Shown here: positions 13,199 through 25,700 of the stretch, piece after piece | Numbering within the stretch: the first letter of the stretch is position 1 | Layout: each line of letters starts with the position of its first letter | Source: Rachycentron canadum | Lineage: Eukaryota; Chordata; Actinopteri; Carangiformes; Rachycentridae | Direction of reading: 5' to 3' | Assembly: GCA_038496675.1 (NCBI GenBank) | Contig: CM076651.1 | Location: 25,684,148-25,748,147 of the forward strand | DNA length: 64,000 nucleotides | Position numbers and translations under genes: made by a program | The notes under the pieces: model-generated | Database searches by the model: none | Seen by the model: the letters and a program-made list of their open reading frames with translations, nothing else | Told to the model about the DNA's origin: nothing

Positions 13199-13277
13199 AT
13201 TCTCCCCTTTACCGTGAACCGCCAAACACTGTCTTGTCGCACTGGTTTTGTTTGCACAGAGATGCTTTTGATTGGAC

Positions 13278-13283
13278 AATAAA
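13278..13283 (+). terminator. slc41a3: Candidate poly(A) signal of slc41a3
   Basis: An AATAAA hexamer lies 80 bases after the slc41a3 stop, which would give a short 3' UTR. Such hexamers also occur by chance in this AT-rich sequence, so transcript ends are needed to confirm it. Confidence 0.5.
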
Positions 13284-16200
13284 GCGTTCTCTGATCATTA
13301 TCATTGGGCCACATCATACCAAGGAATTTGTCACAATTTCAAACCCTTACGCTGGTGAGAGACAGTACATGTGACACCCACCCATTCACACCCATCCACC
13401 TGGGTGTAGGGTTGAGCTGCCTGAACATGTCTGGCCCTCAGCTGGATCTGATTCTTTTATTCAAGTGCAAAAGACTTTAAAGTATTTAGAAGGTTTAGTT
13501 CTCTTCCTTCACGACATCTGCTGCAGTACATCGACCTTTGGTTTAAAAATCATTCCTCTTTATCTCTGTCGTTAAAAGTTTAATGCACAGATTTGGGTTT
13601 GGTGGCTCTGCACTCACATCGTCTCTTAGCTCAGCTCTTTGGCTTTACCAGAGGAATACGTAGCAGCAGGACATCTGACAGCATATCAACTGTAGGCCAG
13701 CAGAAATGTTTTTCAACGGCCTTTACTGTGAACACACTGTCTGTTGATGGAAACTAGTTTGAACTTGAATAGAACAAACAGACTTAAAGCAGCCCACATT
13801 TGGGCGGCTGTACTATGCATCAAGGCTAAAGGTTGTGGAGGTGGATGTATGTGTCATACACTAACTGGAATTTTAGAACAAATGGGACAGATTTTGCTAT
13901 TATGCACAAAAGTACAAACATTTCATCATCACACGAAAAAACCCTGAATCTGTTATTATCCATATAATGTACTTTATGAGAGTCCGAGAACCAAAACTCC
14001 CCATTTTCCTAAAGCTTTGCCTGAATTCATTTTATTTTCATATTTTGAGTTAATGTTGTGACAGTGTCTGACAGGCAGGTAGCATGAGGTGTTTTCATGG
14101 CCAAAGCCAAACAGTGCAGAGCAGCTCCACCTCATGCGCTTGACTGTAAATGGTGACTGATGGTCAGGTGCCGAGTCATCACATGCTTCAGCAGTGCACC
14201 TGAAACATGGGGCCGAGAGATTCACATTTAGTGTCTTTGTTTGTTGGAGAGTCATTACATCGTGTTTTTTGTGAAATGAGGTAAAAACAAAACTGAACAT
14301 AAAGATACCAGCAAGTGTTAAAAAATTATTCCACACTAGAGGAATAAAATGAAAATGCACTAAAAGATACTGTTAAAGAAATCGTTTGACGTGTTGGAAA
14401 ATAAACTCATTTGCAGAGACTTAGATGAGGACATCGACATCACTTTCATGGTTGTAAGATAAAACCAAATAACAACTAAGTTATATCTCATTGTTTCATC
14501 TTTATAGAAACCAAAGTTCCTGGTCAAAACACAGTTTGCCACCTAACCCCATAAATGAGTTTTATTGAATGAATTGAATAAATTTTAGTTTTTACACTTA
14601 AACCCATTTGCTGTATGAGATTGACACCATGTCAATTGTTTATTTTTCAAAATATCAAACTTTTCCCCTTAAGGTTTGAAATAGAAACTCCTCTGTGTTT
14701 GCATGTGACTACTGACAGCTGTTCCCTCCCACACACTTCTTCCACTGTGGAGAACTACCAAATAATCATAGGTAAGGGAAGGATCTATTTGTGCCCAGCA
14801 AAAATACCACACTTCAGACGCCTCCGTGACCCCCCCCCCTCACAAAAAGTGTCTGATATGCAGATGATGTTTTGCTTTCCGTTGCACATAGAGTAGATAC
14901 ATACAAAGACATTAAACTGACACATGCAAATAAAGTTATAATTAATATAAGCAATGTGATTCTACATCGTAATAGAGACTGTTTAAAGGCCCAAACGTCG
15001 CCTTCCAAAGCACTCTAAAAAAAAAAAAAAAAAAAAAAAACTGTCCACACCACTAACTTCAATGTTCAAAAAAGATTTAGCTTTCTTTAATTTAGTGTGA
15101 GTTTTCTGCTGCCGCTCGATGTAAAAAAGACGAACCACAGTGAACTGATGCAGACGACTTCCAGAGGTAGTTGTTTTCAACCATAAGCCCAGGTTTATGT
15201 GTTTACATTGACTGCCTAGCTGCAGAGGATCTTGGGTTAACCCTCACTTACTGCCTTACTGCTCATTATGACGTCGCAACCATAAAACCTCATCGTTGCT
15301 GCGGTGAGTGCGCGTACACGCACACATCACTCTGAAGGGTGTTCAGACAAACGGCGAGGTGAATTGGCCTCCACGTCGTCCGCCCACATTTCACTCCCGG
15401 ACGGCTGGAGTTCAGCTCAGCCACTGAGTCGAGCTGTAACTCACCAGCTGTCATTTTCCCCTCCAGTTTCTCTTTCTCTCTCGTCCCGGTTATCGATGTG
15501 CTTAAATTCTCTGCAGGAGTAGAGACGTTTTCAACATATGCAGACATCTTTGCATCTGTTAAAGGGGCTATTTGTGACTTTTGCTAACATTCGCATTCAC
15601 ACTTAATTACTAGAAGAAACATTACAGGTCCAGCATGCTACCCAGGTAGCCTCAGCCCACGTCTTTACTGTCCAATAGCGACTTACCGTAGCCTCCAGTC
15701 TGCCCTCAAGATGTAGCGCTGCTCAGAGGACGCGTTTATCCTCACGTCTTGTAAACACAATGACGTCAATGATCGAGCTTCTTGTCGAGCAAGAATCACC
15801 ACAAACCACATTCAGCAGCAGAGCGACTTTCCATTTCCACATCAGGTCTCAAATTCACCTCGCACTCCGTTTGAAATGACACCTGTCATTCCATTAACAG
15901 TTGGAGCGGTGTTCAAGCATCTTCGTGTTCAGATTGTGTATTATTTCACTCGAAATAAACACACAAGAAATACAATTCATATGTAACTGAAAAAGATCTT
16001 ACTGTCATACTTGCATTTCTCAATGTGTGAATGAGCTTCATCTCAAAGATTCACACAAAACAACGTGTGTGTAAATGCACTCATTAAGTCACGTGGAACA
16101 TATTTGCCGTTTGCTGTTATTAGTCGTATGTATTTCTTAGAGACAAACCTCATAAACACTGAAATCGGAGGCGTTTTTGAAAACAACCTGTCTTGTCAAT

Positions 16201-16427
16201 GACTGAATATTGATGTGAGGTATTTCAGTGTTAATAGTGCTTTGCTAAAAGCTTTTTATTGTGACACTGTCACACTGTACTTTCTACACTAGAGTGTAAT
16301 GAACTATTTACGTACTATGTGAATCACAGTTTATTTCACTCAAGGTTAATGTATGAGATTAATGTGTTAACTGTGATACTGTGAGAGTCAGAGCTGAGGT
16401 AGTGTATTACAAACACATACATCTGTT

Positions 16428-17487
16428 GGGCTGGATGATAGAACCTGAAACCTGAAATCTGGATCTTTAGAAACTGTCACATTTATATCGGTAATGAATG
16501 TAATCATAACTTTTATTTTGTAAATACATCATGTGTTTAATTTAATTTAGTCACTTTAGATGTTTTTCCGAATTGATGTTAATTTTATAGACCAGTGGAC
16601 ATAACTTATTGATCAGTTAAATATATACAAATACACACGCACACACATATATACACATATCTCAAATGAGTGGCATTTCTGGTTTTATAGTTTTCTTGAA
16701 ATTTTGGTAATTTTAGATTAGTAACAGTGATGGTCATTCAAAGGGAAGTTAAAGGGAAACGTTCATTTATTTATTGCTAAAATACAGACGAGAAGAGAAA
16801 TTTGCTAAAATTAAACTAAATTCAGGTTCTGCTCCAAAGTTTAAAAAAAAAAAAAAAAAAACATTCAAAATTCTATTTATATTTGTAATGATGAAAACAA
16901 TGAAGTCATGAAGTGAACCACGTGCTACTCGATATGTTGAGAAAGGCTTTGATGTTTATCCAAAATTTCCACCTTAATGAACATCATTTCCCAGAAGCCT
17001 TAGAGCACTGTGGACTCATGGACCATTTCTCTAAAAACTCCACAGCACTTCATTTTATAGAATGACAGATGAAATAAAGAGTGAAGCTAAGAAGCTATGC
17101 CTTGGCTTTCTGTACCGTTATACCGATTTATGCTAAACATGGAACTAACGCTAAAGCCAGCGGGCAATTAGCTTAGCTTAGCTTAGCCTGGTAGCTCCAG
17201 CTTCTAGCTCCCTGTAAAAATACTACTTATTTTTACTTCAAAAAAGATATATAATGTACTTATTTATAAAATTAACAGTAGAAGACATGCTTTACTTTAC
17301 CCCTGCTTTCCCATAGTCTTAATGCTAAGTAAGCTAGGCAACCGACTGCTGGGTATAGCTTTATATTTAGCAGTCGCACTTGAGTGGCATCAGTTGTCTC
17401 ACATGACTCTTAGCAAGATAATTAATAAGCGCATTTTCCAAAATGTTCAACTATGACCTTTAAAAAATGTGGTTTATCATCCAGCCC
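16428..17487. mobile_element. Possible decayed MITE-like element bounded by 13-bp inverted repeats
   Basis: The 13-mer gggctggatgata at 16428-16440 is matched by its exact complement at 17475-17487. The inner about 1.06 kb has no coding frame, an A run, and a block of gcttagcttagctta near 17170 that looks like a separate nested repeat. Similar GGGCTGG-type termini occur on some teleost non-autonomous DNA transposons. I could not find a convincing target-site duplication. Confidence 0.35.
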
Positions 17488-18117
17488 TGTTAATCACTAT
17501 GTCGAAGAGTGTGATGGCAAAATATCTGATTGCAACCTTGCACTTTTGGTTTGATAGTTGCCTTCAAACGAAACACAAGGTTTAAAATGAACTGTGTCTT
17601 AGCTAAAATCTTTGTCACCTTTGACCATGTCAGTGTCAACAAATAGCTTTATTATCCGCGGTGTAGCAGCAGTCTGTCCTCTTGCTTTCTGTCAGCAAAA
17701 CTCTGTACTGTACTTCAATGTCGACACTGCCACATTACGACTTTAGGGGCTTTTAAAATGCCTTCATTTTCTAATCTTGCCGTGTTCACTGACACCCTGA
17801 GCTTCCACACCCGCAGTGTGCTGTCTTATGTGTGCGCAAAGATCAAGTGTGGAATCAAAAATGTTTGGTGAGTGTTTATGTGATTTTTGTGGCTATGAAC
17901 AATTGTATTTTAATAAAAACCAAGTGTAATGAAATCTGTGTTACTTTGTTACAATCAAAGTATTTATTTACTTATTTACTATTTACTAAAAACAAGACAA
18001 CCTGTCAACCTGGACCACTTAAGGTCAAATCCTGATTTATAACCAGGATGACAAAATCAGCAAACACATAAATTCATTTACTGATAAAATTATCACTCAA
18101 AGAGAAAATTATTGGAG

Positions 18118-18265
18118 ACAGACTATCTTTCTTTTTTTTTTTTTCAGGCTTTTGCCTCTATTACAGTCAGAGAGAGAGAGAGAGAGAGAGAGGACGACAC
18201 TCAGCAAAGTGCCGCAGGTCGGATTCAAACCTGTGTCACTGTGGCAACAATTTAGCCCGAAAGGC
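18118..18265 (-). repeat. tRNA-derived SINE, minus orientation
   Basis: Read on the minus strand it has a B-box-like GGTTTGAATCC (complement of 18221-18231), then CGACCTGCGGC, a CT-rich run (the GA microsatellite at 18168-18192 on the + strand) and a tail containing GGCAAAAGCC. This order is familiar from abundant teleost tRNA-headed SINEs. Confidence 0.72.
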
Positions 18266-18545
18266 AAATCATCAGACACATTATCTTTCTCAGTGTGTCT
18301 CTCCACATGGTAACAGACTTTTATCTGAGGCAGGTCTTTTTGTCGAACTCCCTCTGTTTGATAATTGGTCGTATCAAAAAAAACACGTGACGCCTCATTA
18401 CCAGTGTCTGTCTCTGCTGGGTGTGTTAGATGTTTAGTTTTTCCTATTTGCTCTAATGGCGACAAGGCTCGGTGTAGAGGAAGTGCTCCTCTGCTTCCCT
18501 GCAGTTTCCAAACAGCCAGGAAACCAGAGCGACTTTCTGGTCTAA

Positions 18546-18738
18546 TTTCCTCTAAATCGTTTAAAAAATGAACATCGTGTTGTATCGAAGACTTGAAACC
18601 AGAGACTGAGACCATAAACTCATTAGGAAAACGTTTACTGAGCTAATAAATCAAGGAGAAGTAGGGACATTTTCCCATAGACTTCAATACAATCTGACTT
18701 CTTTAACCACCAGTGGAGTCGCCCCCTGATGGTCATTA
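18546..18738 (-). repeat. Dispersed composite repeat, copy B (module 1)
   Basis: On the minus strand it carries the shared core AAGTCTATGGGAAAATGTCC and the CTCF-like CCATCAGGGGGCG (complement of 18720-18732). It stops about a dozen bases into module 2 (tttcctctaaat). Confidence 0.85.
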
Positions 18739-21700
18739 TCCACAGTCTGTGGTCACATGGCACTTTAAAGAGCCTCAGTTTCACGTGGTTTCTTGCCGTA
18801 TGTCTTCGGGGGGGGGGGGGGCAGAGCTAGCTGGTTAGCATGCTAACTTCAGCAGAAGAGAAGACGTGATAGAGAAACGTTGCTGTTGCTTTCCGCCTCT
18901 GTAAACAGCTGTTGGCAAGTAAAGCGATTAGTTTGATGCTGAAGTTGCAGCATTTCTTCTAAACTGGGAAGTAAACAGCTGTTTAATGCTAACAGCAAAT
19001 AATAGCTAAACTTACAAATAGCTCTTTTAAATACTACCGGCCTGTTCATCCAGCACTGCAGAGAATAAAAGGTCGTCTTTGTCCAGTCCAACTCAGTGGA
19101 AATTTTCCTCTACCATCAGCAGAGGAAAAGAAAACTGCCTTTGACAGAATATCTGTTTAACATGATTGTGTTTGTAATGAGACAATAAAAGACCACACAC
19201 ACACACACACACACAGACAGACAGACACACTCAGTGCTGCTGTTAACAGATTGTATTTGTCGAAACTTCAAGGAAACCAGACAGTTAATCATCACATTCA
19301 CAGCTTTGTGGCACAAAGTAAACCGGTCCATGAGATCCTTTCAGATTGTGCTCTGTTCACTGGTTCACAGTGACTCACAAGGTCACCGGCCTGACAACAC
19401 AACATCTCTACAGAAAATGTCTGACTAGCTGTGCCCATGCACAGCAGCGTCTGGGTATTTGAGATGGAAATACAGCATGTGCAGTCTCTCCGAAAGAACA
19501 AGCTACTTGTTATTTGTCGTCTGTATATTTCAGGATAAGAGAAAAAAAGGAAATGAAAAGGTAAAACGTATATTTTGTGCAGCATGTCATTGAGCCAGTA
19601 GGAAGGAAAAACATTAAGGGTGTGATTGGGTTTTGGCAAGTTACAGCTTCTTGCAAATTATGGCTTAAATCACACACTGCTACAAAGGAGAGCATTAAAA
19701 ATGAAAACCCTGTAATCCACAGCAATCATAGCCAAACAGAAACATAAAGAGTGGCATAAACTTGATGGCACAAAATTTAAGACTTGATTAAAAGGAGGAA
19801 GTCGCTTATCAAAACACACCATTATTGACACGTCGCCCACACTCACACAGATATTGCACCTTTCAAAGCAAGTGGACGGAAGAGAAACGGCGTTTGAAAT
19901 ATTTTCTGAAAGAAATCTGCAGGATAAAGAGCCAGAGCTGTTTCCTGTCAGTCCAGCGCCAACCTGTCTTGACGTGCACCAGCGTCTTCGTCTGGAGCCA
20001 AAATCCCGACTGCGAGACACGTCTACCCTAACGCAGAAGTGGACTTTTGTCGTTTTGTAATTGCGAGTTCTTGTTGTTCTCTGGAATGACTACGTATACA
20101 AACAGGTCCGATTCATCCAGGGTAGCTCTGCTGCACCAATTAGAGTTATATCCTCATTTAGATGTGGTTTACATTTTTAAACATCTTTGACCCGATAAAA
20201 TTTACACATAGTGGATGTCGACAAAAACTTCCTCACAAACCGGGCCACACTGATCATCTGATGTACAGGACAATATGTCATGAGTCAGACAGTGGGATTT
20301 TACAGCATTTTATTTTAAATAGTCCCTTATTTCCTCTTCACTTGGTAGGTTTTTCTGAAATCAACTGTGCAACTGGACTGGAACAATTATGCTAATTACA
20401 GTTAATCCCAAGTCCTTCATAAATCCTCCGTCAGCATTTTGGGACTTTACAGAGCTGGAAAAACATTAACATTTGTACCTCAACAAATCATTTCAAGTCA
20501 GTCTTATATGGACTCAAGTCCATTTTTTTCCTCAAACAACATTCTTTAATTCTTTAAAACAGTCACAGACACGTGACACAAACTGTCCTCAAAAAATACT
20601 GGCTTTGCACATTGACTGGCAGATGTGACTTTATCTGTTTGAATGATGTAAATTACCCACAATGCATCTCAATCTCTGACAGTTCGATCAGAGATTCAGG
20701 TACATTTGCTGGTGGCAGCTGACAAAATTCTTTGATGTAAGTTTTTTTCCGAACTGTCGCGTGTAAAATTGTGTTTCCCTTTAAAACTGTACAAAGCCAT
20801 TTGTTAAAACTGGTTCGGGTCATTAATAAACATTTCCCTATATTAACCTCTGTCCTATTAGCATAAATTCACTGACACAGCTGAACGAGGCCCTTCAGTG
20901 CAGCAGATTAACCCCTCACATTCCTGCTGTCACCTGAACAAGGGGAGCTCTGACGGGCAGCGGAGCTGCCCCGCTCCCTGCCCCGCCCCCTGCCCCGACC
21001 ACAGCTATGTGTCTGTTTGTTCAGCCTACCTGCCCACAGCTACAGACAGACAGCGAACACAGGAGGGATGGCAACGAGCTTTTACTGAAACTGAGCCGCA
21101 GGCTGCAGGTTTCCCTGGAAGTGACGCGTCAACAGACGCAGCGACGCGAAGGGTCAGACCTGGGTGGAGCTCATCAGCTCGGGTTTGATCGGGAAAGTAA
21201 AAAAAAAAAAAAAAAAAAAGAGGAGTGTATTATGATAAGTTTAGAGTTGACCGTTTGGTTTCAGTTTATGTGCAAAAGCCAAAACAGCAAGAAACTTTCC
21301 ATGCAAGTAAAAATTTACTCTGAAAGAAAAAAACCTTCTTTCACATAAAATAAATCTGAGCCCAAATCCACACATTTCCATAATAAATACTTTTTGCCTG
21401 ACATACATAAATAAAGGCCTTCCAGAGATATTGGCTTGTGGGGAAAATAATCTGCTGTGTCACCTGTATCCCCAGGCCAGAGGAGGACCTGCTCCTCTCA
21501 GCTGGGACTTTAATTCATGGCTCAGAAAAACAAAGCCAAGAGGAAAGTGTTCCCGTCGTGGGCGCTGCAGGAGGGCTGGTAAGGCACGTTACACCGACAC
21601 CACGACCACATGTAACAGATAAAACCGCTCGATTTGAGAAAAGTCACTTCGAGGAGAGAAATAAATACTGAAGTCTAAGTGAACCTCTAAAGCCCGGATG

Positions 21701-22019
21701 AGAAGTGAACACATCACCTGCCTCTTCAAACACATTTTGGAAACAGTCCATCAAACAATATGCCGTTTTCACCCTCGACAGGTCTCAGTCTGTTCTTTAC
21801 TTCTCAGGAAGAAATCTGGCTCCACAGTCATTCTCCTCAGTTCCTGTTGGAGAGTAGTAGTGAGGTTTGTGCCTGTGACCACCTGATGCAGGGGTGACAG
21901 CTGTCCACGGCAACCGAAAAGTGCAAAAATCATCATGTCTAAGAAAAGCCTGAATGGGACGTGAAAGGAAACCTATCACCGCCGATTCACAGCGCTGACG
22001 TCAGTCGTGTCTCTGCCTC

Positions 22020-22703
22020 CTACCGAGTCCTGAGATACTCTGGTGTGGAGTAGTTGAAGAGCAGGAAGTCCATTCGATACAGGTTGAACAGTTTCTTCTG
22101 GTAGAAAGGACTGATGTGCTTGAAGAAACGTGCTGCCATGTTGCCATCGGTCCTGGTGCTTTTACCGGATGTCGGAAATTGAAGTATCCCCTCCACTCCG
22201 GCCAAACTGAGCACAGCCTGAGCATCCGGCTCCAGAGTCTCATACTTTCCCACCACATCATAGTGGATCAGACAGGGGTGGCACAGGGAGTGCACCCGCT
22301 CCCAGTGCTCATTCAAAGGTTCCTCCCGTTGGGTCCGAGGATCCACGAGATATTGGACAAACTCGTGAAAAGAAACGTTGTTCCCTTTCTCCAGGGCTTC
22401 AGGCTCCGGGTTGGGCCGGTGCCGGCGGATGATCTTGGTTCCGTAGCGTTTGTGGAAAGCCGTGTTGTAGCGGCGCGTGAACTTGTTCCGGTAGGCGGAC
22501 ACCAGACGCTCGAAGGGCTCCCGCACGAAGATGAACTTGAGGTAGCTGCGAAGGCGCTGGTTTATCTCAGGGACCGAAAACTCGGAAAGCGTGCGGAGGT
22601 TTCCGGCCACGTGCGCCTCGTTTGCTGGGATGGCGAGGGGGTCAGTGTAGCGGCCGTCACTAGTGAGGACCATAAGGACACGCTTCCAATTTGTGCAGGC
22701 AAC
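22020..22703 (-). CDS. chst13: chst13 exon 4, catalytic domain and stop
   Basis: The exon has 227 codons plus TAG, entering after acceptor tccag at VACTNWKR. It contains most of the Sulfotransfer_2 domain: the end of the 5' PAPS site, the 3' PAPS site REPFERLVSAYRNKF, HKRYGTKII, REEPLNEHWERVHSLCHPC and VGKYETL. The next exon upstream ends PK, so the junction recreates PKVACTNWKR. Confidence 0.95.
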   Translation of the reverse strand, partial: VACTNWKRVLMVLTSDGRYTDPLAIPANEAHVAGNLRTLSEFSVPEINQRLRSYLKFIFVREPFERLVSAYRNKFTRRYNTAFHKRYGTKIIRRHRPNPEPEALEKGNNVSFHEFVQYLVDPRTQREEPLNEHWERVHSLCHPCLIHYDVVGKYETLEPDAQAVLSLAGVEGILQFPTSGKSTRTDGNMAARFFKHISPFYQKKLFNLYRMDFLLFNYSTPEYLRTR

Positions 22704-25700
22704 CTGGAGGTCATAAAAGAGAGGAGGATTTACAACAAACTAACATCACACGAATCTAAACCATCAACACAGCAACTAAATACTAGTCTGACACCATGTG
22801 TCAAAATCGAGACAGCTGTTCCCACTTCCATGTTTCTCCCTTTAGTCCACATTTGTGTACATTTTTGTGTGGTTAATTAGCTACTAGCAGTTCCTGTTTG
22901 TTCTGTACCCATGGCAACCGTGACTGAAATACTGTGATACTGAAGAAAAAAGACTGATGACTCTCTGGCAAGTTCAAAAAACATCAACATGGACTTAATG
23001 GTCCTTGTAAATGCTCAAAGTAAGAATATGTGTATTTCTATTATCATTATTCATGTTTGCAAATCATTATTTACTAATTTATGTATCTATATAGAATCAT
23101 TGATGTTGATCATTGACCTGAAAAGACAGACGAGGGACAGATACATATGATTACTTTACAAACACACTTGTTTGTCCCTAGAAGTGTGGTTGTTTTTGTT
23201 GTCATTTGTACGTACCCTTCGTATCACTTGTTCTTGTTTTGTCACTAATAAAGGTTAGGTTGTGTTACTGCACAGAAGGCTGTTGTTTTTGACTGAAACT
23301 GTGGGGCCAAATCGACATCAAACGACGATATAACCAATTACTGTCTCTTTGGTGCCACTAAGTAATTTTGCCTCACATCTTTCCCTCTGAGACCCCCCCC
23401 CCCCCCCCCCNNNNNNNNNNNNNNNNNNNNNNNNNNNNNNNNNNNNNNNNNNNNNNNNNNNNNNNNNNNNNNNNNNNNNNNNNNNNNNNNNNNNNNNNNN
23501 NNNNNNNNNNNNNNNNNNNNNNNNNNNNNNNNNNNNNNNNNNNNNNNNNNNNNNNNNNNNNNNNNNNNNNNNNNNNNNNNNNNNNNNNNNNNNNNNNNNN
23601 NNNNNNNNNNNNNNNNNNNNNNNNNNNNNNNNNNNNNNNNNNNNNNNNNNNNNNNNNNNNNNNNNNNNNNNNNNNNNNNNNNNNNNNNNNNNNNNNNNNN
23701 NNNNNNNNNNNNNNNNNNNNNNNNNNNNNNNNNNNNNNNNNNNNNNNNNNNNNNNNNNNNNNNNNNNNNNNNNNNNNNNNNNNNNNNNNNNNNNNNNNNN
23801 NNNNNNNNNCCCCCAACCCCTCCACCCCACATCTGTCTCAGCCTGAAAACCTCTAGAATTTCAGCTGCACTAACGTAACGTGATGGTGACCAACCTTGGG
23901 TACATAGCAGTAAATAAGGCTGTGTTTATCATCCACAATGAGGTGTTTGAGATCCTCAGGCGAAAGCACCCGGCGCTTCCTGGTGTGGCTCAGACACGCC
24001 TGCTCCAACAGCTCCCTGCGGCCTTGCAGGGACCTCTGAGCTGCCAACAGCTCCAGCTGCTTGTGATGAGGACGATGTAGTGCGGATGACAGGGGGGGGA
24101 AGAAGCACAAACACAAACCCCTCTTAAAAACTGCTGCAGTGCCACAAGACTCACAGAGCAAGTTTTAATATTTTAAGATCTGTGACTTTCATCCACTATA
24201 AATCTTAAAACACGCAAAATGCACATGTCAAGTTCACTGTAATACTTTAACGTTAAAAATGGACTTATAGGCAGAAAACTGTTGAAATGCACAGGATTTG
24301 TATGTTCCTTTATTAAAGGAGCCATTTGTAAGTTTTCTCTGCTGCCAAATGGGGTTTCCTGCCGGGAGCAGGTGGGGTGATGCTCATTGGCCAAGAGCTT
24401 CAGCCATCGTGCTGCGTCCTCAGGGCAGACGGGGGGGCTACAGTGACACCCTATCAGAAATTAATGAGACAGCTAGCAGGTTAGCATGCCAACTTCAGTA
24501 GAAGAAGAAAGAAAGTTGCGTAACAGGCAATAAACACATAGGTTTTAGCTTTAGATAGTCACGAGTTAAGAACATCCACAGCTGCTGTGCCAATGGACTG
24601 ACACTTATGCAAGAGCTCAACTCTCAACTAAACAGCTGTTGATTTAATGTTGGCGATAAAAACTTGAATCTTGCTCCAGACTTTGCGCGTTCTTCGCTGC
24701 ACCACATGCTACACGACAGGCTGCAATGTCAACTCAGCCACATACGACGTGACAATGAGCACCATTAGATGGTCAGTGGTCAGGTTACTGTGACCTTCAG
24801 AGTTAATAACCTACAGCTGAGAAACCACACGTGTCAGAAAGGTTTTCACAGAAATTTAGGTTTTCTTTTCCAGTGTTCCAGAGGAAATGTCATATTTCAT
24901 CAACATCTGACCCTTTACACTGTTTTTTTTACAGTGTAGTTAAAGGTGACATAACATGTTAATTAGTGAGCTTTAGGTGTGCTGCTGGGTTTCCAGTATC
25001 TTTGCTAAGATAAGTGTATCTAGAGGATCTACCTCAGAAAACAAATAAACACAGTTCCCAAAATGTTAAGATATATTTTCAAGTAAAAAACGCAAGTACG
25101 AATACAAATGTTTTTGTTCCGAGTTTGTGTTATCAGTATTATCAATCATTACAAAGTTGTAAGATCTGACAAATACATCAATTGTGCGTGTGTGTGCGTG
25201 CGTGCGTTTGTGCTCTCACCTGGTCTCCATTGTAGAGGGTCTGCAGTGGACTTCTCCTGACTTTCTCTGATCTGTTGACAGTCTTTGGACCAGGCTCTGC
25301 GTGAGGGGAGATTAAAATCCACATCACTGTCGACTCGTGCTCCGGGTCATTTCTCACCTTATGACAGGTTCAATGTGAAGGACCAACAGTAAATCTGTGA
25401 CATGTTGTGGGTTTTATGTCACCAGGAGCACACGTGTGGTGGATTTTCACTGCGGGGTCCTTGTTGGCTCTGTCACCACTGATTTAAGTCTGACCACATT
25501 ATTGTTAGTTTGTATTTAGGCCACAAATGAGAAAGGCTTTATTTATAAAGTACCATGTATTTGCACAGAGGTTTGAATTACACTGTAGAGACATCCAACT
25601 GGAGATATAGTGAAGGTCTGGCAGGGCCAACTTTCCAACCCTCCTCTTTGCCTTCAGCATGACGTGATTTCTTCTTCTCCCACTTTCCATTTATAGACTT

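Larger units (their letters stand above)
13284..22019. other. Convergent intergenic region between slc41a3 and chst13
   Basis: No host exon was recognised on either strand. The right part should contain the chst13 3' UTR: ATTAAA on the minus strand at 21509-21514 and AATAAA on the minus strand at 20309-20314 are possible signals. The region also holds A runs (15017-15040, near 16842-16860 and 21199-21219), a possible inverted-repeat element (16428-17487), a SINE (18118-18265), repeat copy B (18546-18738), a G run near 18808-18821, a CA tract near 19193-19230 and a C-rich cctgccccg-type minisatellite near 20966-21000. Confidence 0.6.

Noticed and set aside
22116..22880. 254-residue + strand open frame
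   Set aside because: It is the antisense shadow of chst13 exon 4, where coding constraint and GC content suppress stops. The minus strand has the real motifs and splice sites.
23318..23856. Several open frames of 150-170 residues across the N run
   Set aside because: They exist only because N is read through. They contain no real sequence beyond poly-Pro or poly-Gly from the C tract.
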